Positions 36,214 through 48,861 of a stretch of 64,000 bases of DNA are shown here, in pieces (the stretch's first letter is position 1; every line of letters begins with the position of its first letter). The stretch lies in NCBI RefSeq assembly GCF_052324685.1, contig NW_027506907.1:223790-287789 (forward strand). Direction: 5' to 3'. Origin of the DNA: Brachyhypopomus gauderio (taxonomy: Eukaryota; Chordata; Actinopteri; Gymnotiformes; Hypopomidae). Made by a program: the position numbers and the translations under genes. Below the pieces are notes generated by a model. It ran no database searches and was not told where the DNA came from. It saw nothing but the letters and a program-made list of their open reading frames with translations.

Positions 36214-37337
36214 CTAATTGCACAATTTGACAAATTTCGATTGCGGTGAAAATTGACAAATATGGCACATTAAAGATCTCATTTTCCAACGGCAGAATGC
36301 AAATGAGATCAACCACATTAGCATTTTGGGCAAGGTCTTGCTTCCTGGAGGCGGGGTTACCTGTAGGTGAGCCCATGTTTGCGCAGCAGGTCGGTGACAC
36401 GCGTCACACTGCCTGGTCGTATGTGCAGGTGGACAGGGTCGTTTGCCTTGATGAGACTGGGAGCGGCTGGTTGCCATAGCACCGTCTGGCACAAAGTACA
36501 ACCTCAACAATGAGGAAGTGATACATCATACGTAGGGCAAACATATCCAAGCACACATGAATCCTCTGTACACAACACCAGCCTGATTTCCACTTTCAAA
36601 CATCACAGGTTTTAAAGAACCAGCCGTGGTACGCTAAATCTGTTTCCACTAGCTTTGTCTAGCTGCTTCGAAAAGTGCCACGACTTAATATGAACTCAAA
36701 CCTAAAACTTAAAGGCTTGTTCTGAGACTTCCCTCCCTTTGTTTTTGTTTGTCTTACCATGTCACATGACCACTGATCAAAACGGATTCTTCAGCATCAT
36801 TAATATTTATACACAGGGAAAAGAAAAAGAAGGTCATGTGGTGTACATGTACACCAGTACCTCATTGTGGCTGGATATGTCCCGAAGAGCGGTCATGTGC
36901 TGCTCCGTGACGGCTGTGATGGAGAGGACTCTGTCACTGTTTCAGCAAGAACGGGATGGACAAAGCGTAACATGGTTTTCTCATATTTTGGTCTTTTGGG
37001 TCTATTACATAATAACAAATAATACGTTGATATGTTGAAATATGCAGTTTATAGGTCCGGATTCTATGAAATCCTTTTGCGGTACGTTTCCCACGTTGAA
37101 CTTTGCCCGAGTTAAGTCTCGCAAACACGCACAGTTCTGTTTTGCATCAATAAATACAATTTTCTGAGTGGCAATTCTGAAATCGCTTCATTATAGCCAC
37201 GCAGTTGTCTCTGTTTTAATGTTTTTGTTGAAGCAAAAAAATGCGAAAAGCGGTACTTACTGTTCTGGTTTGCAGTGACATCTTTCTAGAATTAAGTGAA
37301 AACATATCGCAAAAGCCAAAAAAGTAAGAGGCCTCAT
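30706..37337 (-). CDS. cpb2: Carboxypeptidase B2 (TAFI-like, basic M14 metallocarboxypeptidase), 11 exons
   Basis: Secreted proenzyme that removes C-terminal Lys/Arg. Exons 5'->3': 37261-37337, 36861-36936, 36361-36485, 35311-35419, 35075-35176, 34682-34786, 33714-33824, 32223-32313, 31536-31732, 31106-31190, 30706-30893; 1266 nt, all in frame, 421 residues (human 423 by recall). A signal peptide ([17 protein letters not shown]) leads into the propeptide. Arg ~115 in [14 protein letters not shown] aligns with the thrombin activation Arg of human TAFI. Zinc ligands are His and Glu in CGIHAREW and His in SIHSYSQ; substrate Arg is in DLNRNF; the catalytic Glu is in [14 protein letters not shown] has Asp at CPA position 255, marking B-type specificity. 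The zc3h13 neighbour supports cpb2 over pancreatic cpb1. Intron 6 holds a 14-bp minisatellite and intron 3 a V-SINE. Confidence 0.94.
31199..31243. repeat. (CA)n next to the cpb2 exon 10 acceptor
   Basis: On the sense strand the (TG)n run is followed by TCTGTGACAG and then exon 10. Confidence 0.95.
32099..32221. repeat. 23-bp tandem repeat touching the cpb2 exon 8 donor
   Basis: Five to six copies of CACTATGACCTTCAAGGTGT plus TGT. The last copy overlaps the donor context: minus-strand GTAAG followed by TGACAACACC, which is repeat sequence. Confidence 0.94.
32314..33713. other. cpb2 intron 7, no further gene seen
   Basis: About 1.4 kb of AT-rich unique-looking sequence. A short GTTT run lies at 33039-33054. 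I see no mobile element ends or extra exon. Confidence 0.5.
33985..34670. repeat. 14-bp minisatellite (~48 copies) in cpb2 intron 6
   Basis: Unit TGCTGAATGAGGGG with variants GATGGG, GAGAGG and GAAGGG. It ends about 11 bp from the exon 6 donor (34680-34681). Because 14 is not a multiple of 3, the repeat opens long frames on the minus strand ([13 protein letters not shown]-type), which are artefacts. Confidence 0.97.
35521..35535. repeat. Dispersed short palindrome CTGATCCTGGATCAG
   Basis: One of five copies of a CTGATC-NNN-GATCAG-type palindrome in noncoding DNA of this window. The others are at 27849-27863 (ACTGATCTAGGATCAG context), 45330-45344, 46856-46872 and 60902-60916. Confidence 0.7.
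35985..36172 (+). mobile_element. V-SINE-like tRNA-derived SINE in cpb2 intron 3
   Basis: The 5' part shows a B-box-like GGTTCAATTCCCAGG after TTGTGACCGGAGGGTCGTGG, as in a tRNA-derived head. The centre TGCCCTTGAGCAAGGCACCG matches, by recall, the conserved V-SINE domain. A (TG)n tail follows at 36172-36211. Confidence 0.8.
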
Positions 37338-37738
37338 TTCTGGTCTGACGGCGGACCCGAGGATACTTGTGCAATGACCAGAAAGCGAACAGTATTGATT
37401 AGTAACTGTTGACTTTACAAGTTAAACTTTTTCGTTCCTCCCCCACAAAAAGATTTTTATGTAAAATATTTATTTTAAATATTCAAAACATTCAAATCGT
37501 TGTGTATAATTATACTTTATTACTAACATGCTAAAATACTATAGTATGCTATGTATAAAAAATGTTTATCGTTTATTAATTAGTCAGGTTTAACGCTATA
37601 TGAATCTAATCTCCGCTCATGAAAAAAAAAACAGAAAAACTGTAAGTTAAACAGGTCATACTCTACTTATCTTCAAACATTATAAATTATGATTTCTAGC
37701 GGACATTTTAACGTTTTAAAGTCAATTGCCTGTCTTGT

Positions 37739-37753
37739 TCAGCAGGTGGCGGT
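37739..37753 (+). promoter_or_regulatory. CTCF-like motif
   Basis: TCAGCAGGTGGCGGT matches the degenerate CTCF core CCASYAGRKGGCRSY at all positions except the first. Binding is inferred. Confidence 0.4.
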
Positions 37754-37806
37754 AATAAACAATTTAAAGTAGATCTGATGGAAAAAAGATGCGAAGAAGG
37801 AGGTAA

Positions 37807-37815
37807 ACCGGAAGT
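37807..37815 (+). promoter_or_regulatory. ETS/GABP-type site upstream of alg11
   Basis: ACCGGAAGT is a full ETS consensus about 50 bp before the alg11 start codon, typical of housekeeping promoters. Confidence 0.5.
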
Positions 37816-37865
37816 ATACCAGAAACAGTGAACGAGTCCAGCTGGTGTTGTCATATTTTACAAAG

Positions 37866-40800
37866 ATGTCTGGTCGCGATCACTCATTTTTATGTTTGTG
37901 TGATTTAATCAGGTAACTATCGACTTAATATGTATACAATAGTCTTTAGTGCGATATTAAGGCTAATAAAGTTACATTGCCGTAGTTGATGGTTGAACTA
38001 GCTAGCTAATTAATGAAGTTAATCCGCCTCACGCTATAATGTAGATTCTGGTTCTGGACAGGTGTCACCTAGTTAGGACAAAAACGTTAATATGACGAGG
38101 AACGCACACTCTTATCAACAAAAATACAAGTCCATTTACACATAGGGATTTATATGAGGTGCACTGTGTTATTTAGATATTAAGCTGAAAACTGTGCATA
38201 GTATAAGAACCAGTGGAAAAAGCATGTGTCATTCGTATCATGTAAATAAAAAGTAAAAGTAAAATACATTTATATAGCACTTTTCACAGGCACAAGCCAC
38301 AAAGTGCTTTACAACGGAAAAATAAAATAAATCAAAGACACAAAAACACACACTATAGAACAGAAATAAAATACAGTGTACAAGGTCAACGGCTGCAACC
38401 TCCACCACTAACTAAACGCCTGCGTAAAAAGGAAAGTCTTTAGCTGTTTTTTAAAAGTATCTACAGTGTCAGCTGATCTTAAATGTGGAGAAAGTGTGTT
38501 CCACAGTTTTGGAGCAACCACCTTAAATGCTCGGTCTCCACGAGTCTTTAGACATGAGCGTGGCACAGACAGTAAACTCAGGTTGTTTGACCTGAGTAAT
38601 CGTGATGAAGTGTAGGGGTGGAGCAGGTCAGCGACATACACAGGAGCTGTGTTGTGTAGTGCTCTGTATGTTAAAGTTAAAATCTTGAACTGGATCCTGA
38701 ATGTAGTCCTCTATTTGTACGCGAGGTTATAGTTTGTATACACATCCTCTGATCTTCATATGGGAGAGGAAGAGGATAACGGGGACTCGTGCACTGCGTC
38801 ACATTATCGCGCCCGTGATTCACATCGGACGTTAATTAGGACCATTCGCGGTGTAAATGGACGTGGGACATGACGTACTGTACGGATCGTACCCAGACTT
38901 GGGGCTGTGACGATAACCGCATTACCGCAACACCGCGGTTATGTAATGCATACCGCGGTGTTAAGCTTATTACCGCCGTTTATTTATTTATTTATCTATA
39001 AAATAAATCGTTTCCATTGCGAAAAAAACCATGGCAAAACCATTTCCATTGCGATCGCTGTGTACACAATAGTCCATTAAATAAATGGAGGATGGATTAT
39101 TTGCCTTCACAGGTCTTGTTTGTCAAAACGTGGTGTCAGTTGGAATAGTATATGGTTGACTCAAAAAAAAAAAAAATTGCAGTCGTTCATCGGTAGACTT
39201 TAATGGCCGAACATGGGCCGTGAAATAAGACTAAAGACTGCCACGTGTGTGTGTTTCAGACTGCTGTGGTCGCTGGTGTTGCCATGTCTCTACCTGTGTC
39301 TCGTGCTGACGGGGCTGCTGTTCCTGCTGATCGCGAGCGTTCGCGCGTGGCTCCAAGCGAAAAAGAAAGCACGGAGAGCGCGAGACGGACGTCCCGCCGC
39401 GGCGTTCTTCCACCCCTACTGCAACGCGGGGGGCGGAGGGGAGAGGGTGCTGTGGTGCGCCATAAGAGCTCTGCAGAACAGGTACGTGTCAGTTATGTCA
39501 ACGGTGAGCGCAGAAATGCTTATGGTGTTTGAAATCCAAGCTCCACTGCAAGACCGGGCCTATGAGATTACGTGCCACCAGAGATGTGGTCAGCTCTGTC
39601 CATCGAACGCGAATCCAACGGTTTTTCTCTGAAGACAGTTAACTGGCCGTCTACACCTGACTAGGTAGAAGAAACTGGGGAAATTTGTAACGCCTCGATC
39701 TCAAAGACTGCGATTTGATTACATCTGCATTATCTGTTCAATTAACTACCACGTATCATTGGTAAAACACAAGCACATGCTTTGTTAAATAGCCATTACT
39801 GCATCGCCATGACAGCAGTTGAATTGGTGGCGGTTGTCTTTGGGCCTTGTGGTGTCGTCCCCCCTACAGGTACCAGGATGTGGACTTTGTGGTCTACACG
39901 GGTGACCAGGATGTGACTGGTGAGCAGATCCTGGATGGTGCACGGCGACGTTTCGGCGTACGGCTCCCGCGGCCCGTTCGCTTTGTGTTCCTGAAACAGC
40001 GCTTCCTAGTGGAGGCCAGCCTGTACCCTCACTTCACCCTGATTGGCCAGAGCGTAGGTTCCCTCTTCCTGGCCTGGGAGGCCCTGACTGCCTTCCCCCC
40101 GGACCTCTACGTCGACTCCATGGGCTACGCCTTCACGCTGCCCGTGTTCCGCTACCTGGGCGGATGCCGTGTGGGCAGCTACGTGCACTACCCCACCATC
40201 AGCACCGACATGCTGTCCGTGGTTCGGGAGAGGAATCCCAGGTTGGTGATTGGCTGTGTGTTACCCGTCTCTGTGTCGCAGTTGTGTTGTAAGCTGTGAT
40301 TGTTTGGAACATGAAACGGCAACTTTTATGACTTGGTGCAACTAGATGAGAACTTTTAATGAAAATCAAATGCTCTATATTTGCATCCATACATCAAACT
40401 CATTGATGATCACTATTAAATAGTGATGCATTTGGAAAATAGCAGCATAATTCAAACAAAATTTTGAAATGTTTAAATATCCTTAACAGATTCAAAGGTG
40501 CGTTTGTGTTTGTGTGTGTGCACGTGTTTGTGTGTTTGTGTTTATGTGCGCGCGTGGATATGGGTGCGTGTGTGTGTGTGTGTGTGTGTGCGTGTGCTCG
40601 TGTAGTGTTTGTGTTGTAGCCTGTGTGCTTGAACAAATTGTGCTACTGCCACTTTTGGTTGTAAGTGCTTTATTGGACATCTGACCTCTCTAATCCATAC
40701 CACTTACATATGGATCCGTTTCCAGCTTTAACATTGTGGTTTCCATGTGGATTTGTTTTTATTTTAGTGTCTTATCTGTGCACTTTTTGTACGTTTTTTC

Positions 40801-42397
40801 TCTCCATACTTTGACCTGTGAGCTTGCACCTCTTCTCTTGAAATGTATTGAAATTCTCTTGAAATGTTTTTTTTTCTTAAACAATATCTATGATCACATT
40901 GTGAAATTTAATTAATTAATTAACCATTAATTTGAACTAATGACCCAAGATTAACTTCATCTATAAACCCATACATTTTTGAGTTTTACTCATTTAGAAT
41001 CTGAACATGATCTTACTGGATCTGTTATTGTGCTACATTGAAAGTATCTAATGCACTCCAGTTATCTCTATTATGTATATATATTTTAGTTCTGATACAT
41101 TGGTTCTGGACTTATTTAATATGATTAACATGCATTTACCCATACCTTCTTTACAGTTTATTCTCATTACCATTGTTGTGGTCTTACTAATGATGCCGTT
41201 CCCTGATGTCATTTCCTGTTCTGTTGCCCGCCCCCGGGCTACAGGTTCAACAACGCTGACTACATCAGCCACAGCCCCGTGCTGAGTGCCATTAAGGTGG
41301 TGTATTACTGCACCTTCGCCTTGCTCTATGGTCTCGCCGGCTCCTGCAGTGATGTGGTCATGGTCAACTCCACCTGGACGCTGGGCCACATCCTTGCTCT
41401 GTGGCGTGCCCCCAACCGCACCAGCGTCGTCTACCCACCCTGCGACGTCCAGGCCTTCCTGGACGTCCCTCTGGATGAGGAAGAGGAGGGTGAGAAAGGA
41501 GGCAGGAGGTGCCACTCTGTGGTGTCGGTGGCACAGTTTCGCCCCGAGAAGGACCACCAACTGCAGATCAGGGCCTTCCAGAAGCTTCTTGACAGGAAGG
41601 GGGTGGAGCCTGGCGGGAGGGAGTCGGTGAAGCTGGTGTTGATTGGTGGATGTCGAAACCGGGAAGACGAGGACAGGGTACTGATGCTCCGAGGGCTGTG
41701 CCAGGAGCTGGGCGTGGCAGACAGGGTGGAGTTCAAGTTAAACATTCCATTTGAGGAGCTGAAGAAGGAACTGGTGGAGGCTACCGTCGGCCTGCACACT
41801 ATGTGGAACGAACATTTTGGAATCGGTGAGAAACCATAATGGCTCAGAACCTGAGGAGCAAATAACTGGGGACCAAACGATGCCCAAGACAGAATGCTAG
41901 ACTAGAATCTGATTATATCTATGATGATAGCAGTGCTAGCCGCACTGTAGATGGTTTGTGCAATGCTTATCCAAGTTTAGAGATCTTATTCTTACAAGTG
42001 AATTGAATCAACTTTATTTGGCCCCCAAGGGGTAATTAACAATTTTTTAAGGGACAGGCTTACAACTGAGGGCTGTATAAGGTTGAACATGTGCACCGTT
42101 TCATCTCTCTTAGGTGTGGTTGAGTGCATGGCTGCCGGAACGGTCATCCTCGCCCACAAGTCCGGTGGACCCAAGCTGGACATCGTGGCACCGTTCGAGG
42201 GCGGTCCTACGGGCTTCCTGGCCGACGACGAGGACAGCTACGCCGATGCCATGGAGCGCATCCTTGCCATGACGCCCGCTGCCCGCCTGGAGATTCGTCA
42301 GCGGGCACGCCAGTCTGTCACTCGCTTCTCCGACTCTGAATTCGAGGCTTGTTTCCTGGCAGCCGCCGAGCCGCTGATGAGGGCTCTGGAATCCTGA
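37866..42397 (+). CDS. alg11: ALG11 alpha-1,2-mannosyltransferase, 5 exons
   Basis: Adds the fourth and fifth mannoses to the dolichol-linked N-glycan precursor on the cytosolic ER face (GDP-Man donor, GT4). Exons: 37866-37912, 39260-39481, 39870-40241, 41245-41825, 42114-42397. Total 1506 nt, all phases consistent, 501 residues (human 492 by recall). The N-terminal membrane anchor (residues ~17-45, leucine-rich) is followed by a basic stretch and [17 protein letters not shown], the conserved donor-side entry motif. Later blocks are [32 protein letters not shown], and the GT4 E-x7-E region [15 protein letters not shown] with [11 protein letters not shown]. The ATG at 37866 is the only one giving exon 1 in phase with exon 2. 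Intron 1 contains a truncated LINE and a hAT-like end fragment. Confidence 0.96.
38235..38710 (-). mobile_element. 5'-truncated LINE (L2/CR1-like) 3' end in alg11 intron 1
   Basis: A minus-strand open frame at 38408-38641 has the reverse-transcriptase C-terminal block ([21 protein letters not shown], then [12 protein letters not shown]). It is followed by a 3' end AAGTGCTATATAAATGTA and a short ACTTTT repeat tail. Clade placement is from memory. Confidence 0.82.
38915..39010. mobile_element. Terminal fragment of a DNA transposon (hAT-like)
   Basis: GGGGCTGTGACGATAACCGC, followed by two imperfect inverted GATAACCGC/CCGCGGT words, resembles a fish hAT end. No partner end was found nearby. Confidence 0.35.
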
Positions 42398-43978
42398 GAA
42401 CTGGGAGCCCGGGAGTCTCCGAGCCCGATTTGGCATGATGACCGACTTGGTGTAGGGACACTACGTCACGCTTAGGCAGGGCATGTTAGCGGGCCGAGTG
42501 TCGTCAGCAGAACATTCCAATCTGGAATAGCTTTGACAAATCCTTGTGGAATTTTTTTTCTGGTTATAGGTGTAGGTTACGGGACTGTGACGTAACATGG
42601 GAAATGTAGTTAAACATAACAAAGCAAAACTGGCAGCATAATGCCAAAATAAAAAACCAAAACATCGCTTTGGGAGATAATTGGTTCAAATGAATATAGC
42701 CTTGCACCCAGCCTAAAGTAACTGCTTAGTTCCGGGTACCCTGAGTAAAGTCTCTGAGCTCATATATCTGATCTTTTAGATTGAACCATTCATCTTGGTA
42801 CTATTAAGTTGCCACCTTGAATTGATCTAAGACCGACTGACCCTACCCAGCGCTGGTCTCAGATCAGACTTAATTCTGCCAGTGCCTCTGGCATTGTACT
42901 GAAGCAGCAGGGAAGGGCTGACCTGAGTGCAGTGTGCACAAACACTGTCTGTATCAGGCTGCTGAGCAGCCTCTTCATGTTTGTGTCTTCTGAATACTGA
43001 ATACTTACCAGTGAATGAAACTCCTGTGTGCTGAACGTTTAAATACTAAAAAGTGTTGGGAGATGGCTGTATTTGTCATGAAAGGAAAGATGTTGATTTG
43101 GTATTCTGTACCTTCATTCAAAGGATTATTTGATTATTTATTTATGAGAATGATTACAGTAAATTATCTGATTAAACATGATTTTGGCTAACGTCTATAA
43201 CATTGAGGAAGCTAAAAACCACCAAGAACAATCTATAAAAAATATCTGTAAATGACTATAAAATACTTTGTTGGTATTGGACATGTTTTATGAAAGAAAC
43301 TATATCTTGCTTTATATACTCCTTTAAAAATGTCAAGATGTTACGATGGAATACAGTTTATTGCTGTTTTTTTCTACACAGTAATGGTTCCCTTTATTAC
43401 ATCAGCCAGTAATATCTTGGCCCTGGATCACTGTGGCCAGGTTCGTTTCTGAAGTCTAAAATTCAGTCTCCCAAACACACATTACTCTTTCCCAATGATA
43501 CAAAGAACCAAACCTGTTCTCGTCAAAAGTGGTACAGTGAAAGAACGTTCCAGGAAGCATGGATCCATGATGTGCTAGAGGTCGTCTAGACAGGAGAGAG
43601 AGAGAAGCCAAGTAAAACAAAGAAGGGTCTGGTTCCAATCTACACAAAACACCCTAGGCCCCTCGGTCAAGTCCTCTATCCTGGACTGGACAAATCTATG
43701 ATGCAGGAACAAGAGGTCTCCCGTTTGTGGATTTAAGAAATTACACACTGTTCAGATTCTTTGTAGACTTAACTGCTGAAAAACTAAGTCTAAACATTAC
43801 TTAAATAAATAACAAGAATCTGAGCCCCCCCTACGACATGGATCATTCCAGGGGGAAGCAGCTAGGGGAACTGGGGTAGGGCTGAACGTGATTGGGGACT
43901 GAACCAGGGTCAGAGGACTGTGGGAGTTTAAGGGTGGCAGCGGCTGCTGTGCACGCCACTCTGGTGTGACTGACCAGG
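42398..43978. other. alg11 3' UTR and spp2 upstream region
   Basis: About 1.58 kb. The first 250 bp are the alg11 3' UTR, ending at an AATAAA signal. The rest is AT-rich with no recognisable gene. The spp2 promoter should lie near 43900; no clear TATA box was assigned. Confidence 0.55.
42648..42653 (+). promoter_or_regulatory. alg11 poly(A) signal AATAAA
   Basis: First canonical hexamer after the stop, 251 nt downstream. Confidence 0.6.
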
Positions 43979-46820
43979 ATGAAGTTCTGCGTTCTGCTCC
44001 TGCTCCTGCTCCAGTGTCTGGGAGGCTCAGGTGAGATGAGCACACACACACACACACACACACACAGAAGTGCTAGGAACTGTGTGTCCTATTGGACCTG
44101 ATGTGTATGGACTGAGAGTACGTACATAGTCTAATGCAGAAGCACTCTGCTTGCACAGCTGAAGGACCAGGACCCGAAACATTCTGCAGGAATGGTGTTC
44201 TGTGCGAGACGAGGAAAGATGGAATGGTGAAACGTGACTGAGGCCATTGTTAATCCTTGCAAACGTGTTCATTATTTGCACGTCGAATTTAATGCTTTAA
44301 AGGACAGTAAAGTAAGGTATATTTGCTAATAGCACAGAGTGGATTGATTCCCAGCGGAGGGACCTGTAAATGTACGTGGCTTAACTCATGTTGACCTTGT
44401 GAGTACAGTAATGAGTTAGGGGCCGCAGATCCTGCATCAGTGAAATGTTTGAAAACCCCAGACGGAGCTTCAGTCAGGATTACCCACTGTGCAAACTCAG
44501 CAGCGGCATTGACTGCAAACCAGCCTGACCATTGACCCCTGACCTTGCAGGTCTTCCCCTGTTTGATGTGGCTTCTAAGGCAGATGGAGCCCTGCAGAAG
44601 GCCCTGGATGAGATCAACACCGGCTTTGCCCAGCAGTACCTCTACAGGGTGTTCAAAGCCTCCATCACCAGAGTGAGTGGATGCTATTATAACAGTTGGC
44701 CATAAATATGTTCAGTTCAGGTTTACCAATCAATATGCTCTCAGCGAAGCATTCTGATGTGAAGTTATTTCGATCAAGTTGCTTGTACTGGGTTATTTCT
44801 CTCTGTGATTCGCAACTACTACATACATCTCATTAACAAACATAATTTCACAAAAGCAGCACATAACATTTCGTTTCTGGTTATTTCACCGCTAGTCTAC
44901 ATTTTGCCCCAATATGATCAGCATAAAATAGCATCAGATATATATTCTGATATATATTCCACATTTTTTGTGCATCAGCGAACATTTTGCCAGAGTAAAC
45001 AGAATTCTGCATTTTCACTGGCTTGTACAAACACCAGCACGTTTCATTACGTCAGCTGACAAATGGATCCATATTGGTCATGAGCCAGCACTGTCTCACA
45101 TTAACCAGGTTCTTCACGGCCACTCCTCCTTCAGGTTCTTCCACTTGGGATGAACACGTATGATCTGATGTTGAAGTTCAGCATAAGGGAGACGGACTGT
45201 GTCAAGGGCAGCGGCCTGGACCCTCAGAGCTGTGCCTACCGCAGGGCCTTTTTCGTGGTGAGCACTGATTCAGGAACTCGCACACAGATCTCTAACTCAG
45301 ACCTGAGTCATTGTAAGAGAATCACATGGCTGATCTCAGATCAGCATTATGAGTGCTCATCCAGTGTCAGTCTCTGCAGCCTGAGTATTTATATACTACA
45401 GTACACAAAATCTGATAACCAGAATAAATGTGATGTTTGAAATACTAAAGTATTTCAATCAAGGTGCAGTGTTTAGAATATATATGCATTTGCCTGCATA
45501 CTTATTATATTGGAGTGTTTAGTTTTTACATCTTATTTAGCTGCTGTGCAGAAAAGATACATATCAGTATCAGTGTAAAAATGAAGAATACATATTTTTC
45601 ATTATAAGAGATGCAGGGCTGGTTTAGTGTTGATACAGAGGTTGCTGAGTTCACATGGTGAAGGTTTGGACCTTGCAGCTGTGGCATGGTGGGTTGGACC
45701 CACGCGTTGTGCGCCGGAGGCCGGTGCAGCTACAGCACACGCTGTCCAATCATCTTCTGAGCAGCTGAACATTCGGAGCATGACGTTGCATGAGGGAATG
45801 AAATGAAAGTGGTTCATTTTTTGAGCACTGTTGAACTCTTGCTTAATATTTTCAGAGGCTCATGCCTGCCTGTTTTATATCACTGCTAACCCCTCCCTCT
45901 GTTCGGGGGCTGGTGTCATCAGCCTGACACAGGTTGCCACATGCGAACGCGTGTCACTGAGAGAGGCACTCACATCATCTCCCTCAAATGCAGCCAGGCA
46001 CAAAGCTCCAGCTCGGAGTCCAGCGAGGAGGTGAGTTAGTGAGAGACCTAAACACAGATTGTGTGTGTGTGTGTAATCCAGCACTGGGTAGTGGTGATTA
46101 CATTACAGTTGCTACCATGTAGTTTCTGAAATACATCTGACAGTGTGATGCTAGCCCTGCACCCACAATGCACCTTAATGAGCCTTGTACCATTTTTCTC
46201 ATATTAGCAATGGCTCCTCAGTGAGGCATTCTGGGAAAGGGGGAGGGGCCAGATTGTGACTATAAATTAGGTTCTCACACTCTCTCAGGCAACACTTAAA
46301 TTGTAGTCACTTATTTTAATTTAGCAGTTGTAATATCTGATAGAAGTTTCCAACATCTAGTTTCTGAGACGTACCTCAGAAATGTTCACACGACGTGAAC
46401 AACTTTCTAGAGCTTTCTGCCATCGTGATCCACACACATCTGGTTCACGCTCGATGCTGAAGTCCTCTGTTCTGATAGAATACATTGTGTCTACTCTTGT
46501 GTTGACAGTGGCAGCCCAGATGGTATCACAACCCAAACCCTTCTAGACGTGAGTAATATCACATCAATTCTGATGCTCTTTACATATGTATATTTGTCAA
46601 TGAAAAATACTACAAAAGTAATCCAAGAGTAGTTTTGGTACTTTCTGCAAATGGCCCATTTATGACATTGTGGTACTGTGTTTAGATTTGTAATATTTTT
46701 GCAGGAACTATATCTGGGACAGCAGCTCCAAGCTTTGGTGTAGAGCCATCCAAAGGTCTTGGGCGTCCTAATGACAACACCCAGATTCACAGGGACCAGT
46801 TCAACAATTTCCTGGAGTAG
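43979..46820 (+). CDS. spp2: Secreted phosphoprotein 24 (SPP24), 6 exons
   Basis: Liver/bone secreted protein of the cystatin-like superfamily that binds BMP/TGF-beta ligands in mammals. Exons: 43979-44030, 44551-44672, 45135-45257, 45923-46030, 46509-46548, 46705-46820. Total 561 nt, phases consistent, 186 residues plus TAG. MKFCVLLLLLLQCLGGSG is the signal peptide. The mature start GLPLFDVASKADGAL parallels human GFPVYDYDPSSL. The cystatin-like core has FSIRETDC (same motif in human), then Cys in QSC, TGC and LKC, giving the four-cysteine, two-disulfide pattern. SSSSESSEE at the end of exon 4 is the phosphoserine cluster with S-x-E sites for FAM20C-type kinase. Family assignment rests on SIRET-C plus the serine-glutamate tract. 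Confidence 0.9.
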
Positions 46821-48861
46821 CCATGGCACTCATGGAGCATCTGAGAACAAGGGATGCTGATCCAGGATCAGCTTTTCTGATTTCCTGACTACTTCCAGAA
46901 CTGATTCACAAACAGATCTCCTGCAATGAGGAATTAATAAATACAGATTCATGGGATTAAAACTGATATCGAGTGGGTATTGGTGCTTCATAACATACAA
47001 GCAGATGATACGAATGCTAAAACGTTTTACAAAACAGCATTGTAAACAAATATCCTATTTTCACAAATATGAAAATAAAATATATCAAATCCATAGTTGG
47101 ATGCAGTATGATAATGTGAGTAATTAAACTGCATTAGGGTCATTTAGATCTTTGTATAGCTTCTAGTTTGCTGTGTAGTTATTAGATAGTATTACACATA
47201 CACACCTGGTCAAACACACACACTCCAACACACTAATATGGCTTACAATACACGGAAGAAAGTGGAGCAGGAAAGCTGGTAGCTTGGTGCTACTAGCTGT
47301 CTGTTTAAGTTTCCTTTTATTGTTAGCTGTATATAGCATTTTAAGATATGAAGTCTAAATTAACCCTTTAGATGAAGTTGAAGGGCCATAGACCCTGATT
47401 CCCCAAACCCATAAGAGAGGCACAAAAGCACACTGAAACATAACCACGTTTATACTGCAACCTTACATTAGAATGTCAAGACACATTGTTTTTAGTGACC
47501 CAAATGTCATTCCCCTCTATGGCAGGAATGTGATTTCTATACTGCTTCCGTGGTTCAAGATCAGATATTTAACTTCAATAATTTAATGTGCACACCATCA
47601 ACATCCCTGGAAAGAAATATGATATTGCTGTATATTCTATCTTTAAAAACACAGATGAGCTCCCAGATGGAACACATGGTTGAGTAAAGTAATACACATT
47701 ATGTATATATATATATGTGTGGTATAAATGGTCCTTAGTCTTCTATGTGCACTTGCATAAAATTCTGTAATTCTGTGGTCTGAAATGTTCTGACAATCTC
47801 ACTGAGCCCCTGGCCTAAAAATGAAACATTGACCAAAATATTGATATTAGGCATGTGTATACAAGAGGCATCTTTCCTTTGACCACTCCTTAAAGAATTA
47901 CACATTCAATAGCTGTTAAGTAGGAAATCACTCCCATTTTATAGGACATGTGACCCAAAGTCCAATTTCTTGATAGCTATACAACTGTTGACACATGAAC
48001 ACCAGAAGATGGCAGAAACAATTAAAACAGGTAAAGCAGCTGATTTTACAGCCAGATACTGCAGTTATGTAAATAACGTAGATAAACCAGACACGTCCAG
48101 CTAACACATATTCCACAATCTCACAGAATTAACCATTAGAAATCTGCACAGGTCTTCTCACTTCATTCATGTGACTTGTTTAAATGCCCTTAACAAATAT
48201 TTTCCAAACCTTGTAGACATTCTTTCCCTCATTTTACAACTGCTACCAAATTTTCAGTGTGTTCATCCTTTTATGCAACGTGTTTCCTGAAACAGCGCCT
48301 ATCTAATACCACTTCAGGAGGCTCAAAGAACATTAGATCATTCTGAAGCTCTCCTGGTGAATTCTAAACACGTTCACTGACCACTATAATCTGTCTCTTG
48401 GCAGGAAAAGGCATAAAAGACCAGTCAAAAAATTATCTGTACAAAAACCCCTAACCTCTACTGCTCTCTCAAACAACACAGTCAACCTTTAAAAACTCCA
48501 GACCAAAATAACAAAATCTCTTCAAACTTTTAAATAAATCTATATAAAAAAACAAAGGCAAAATTGATCCTCACTATTGATTTCCATCCCTTTAGTGCAT
48601 GACATTCAGCAACCCAAAATGAATTAACTTCTGTATGTTGGATATTATTTTTGGCCCCATGTCCATGCAGTACCAGTATGTTGCAGATTTCCTTCATGTC
48701 ATATACTGAAACAGAATTTGATACCAAGTGTATTTTCAGTATTAAAGCCAAAAGTCACTTTGTTCTCTTTTGTCCATAGTGTGTGTTGTTTAAAATCCAG
48801 GAGTAACCCTGCATGAGAAACAGGAAGGGAGAAAAAGTTCTGCAAGAATGTTCTGGTACAC
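46821..48861. other. spp2 and raph1 convergent 3' region
   Basis: About 2 kb between two convergent stops. An AATAAA for spp2 is at 46936-46941. The remainder is AT-rich, likely including the long raph1 3' UTR; no obvious reverse AATAAA was singled out. No other gene was seen. Confidence 0.55.
46936..46941 (+). promoter_or_regulatory. spp2 poly(A) signal AATAAA
   Basis: Canonical hexamer 116 nt after the spp2 stop. Confidence 0.65.

Larger units (their letters stand above)
37338..37865. promoter_or_regulatory. Divergent cpb2/alg11 intergenic promoter
   Basis: Only 528 bp separate the cpb2 ATG (minus) from the alg11 ATG (plus), so both promoters must lie here or within first exons. The DNA is AT-rich in the middle. 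Candidate sites for CTCF and ETS factors lie on the alg11 side. Confidence 0.75.

Noticed and set aside
30706-37337. Pancreatic cpb1 or an A-type carboxypeptidase
   Set aside because: Asp at the specificity position excludes A-type; an Arg aligning with the TAFI activation site and adjacency to zc3h13 favour cpb2.
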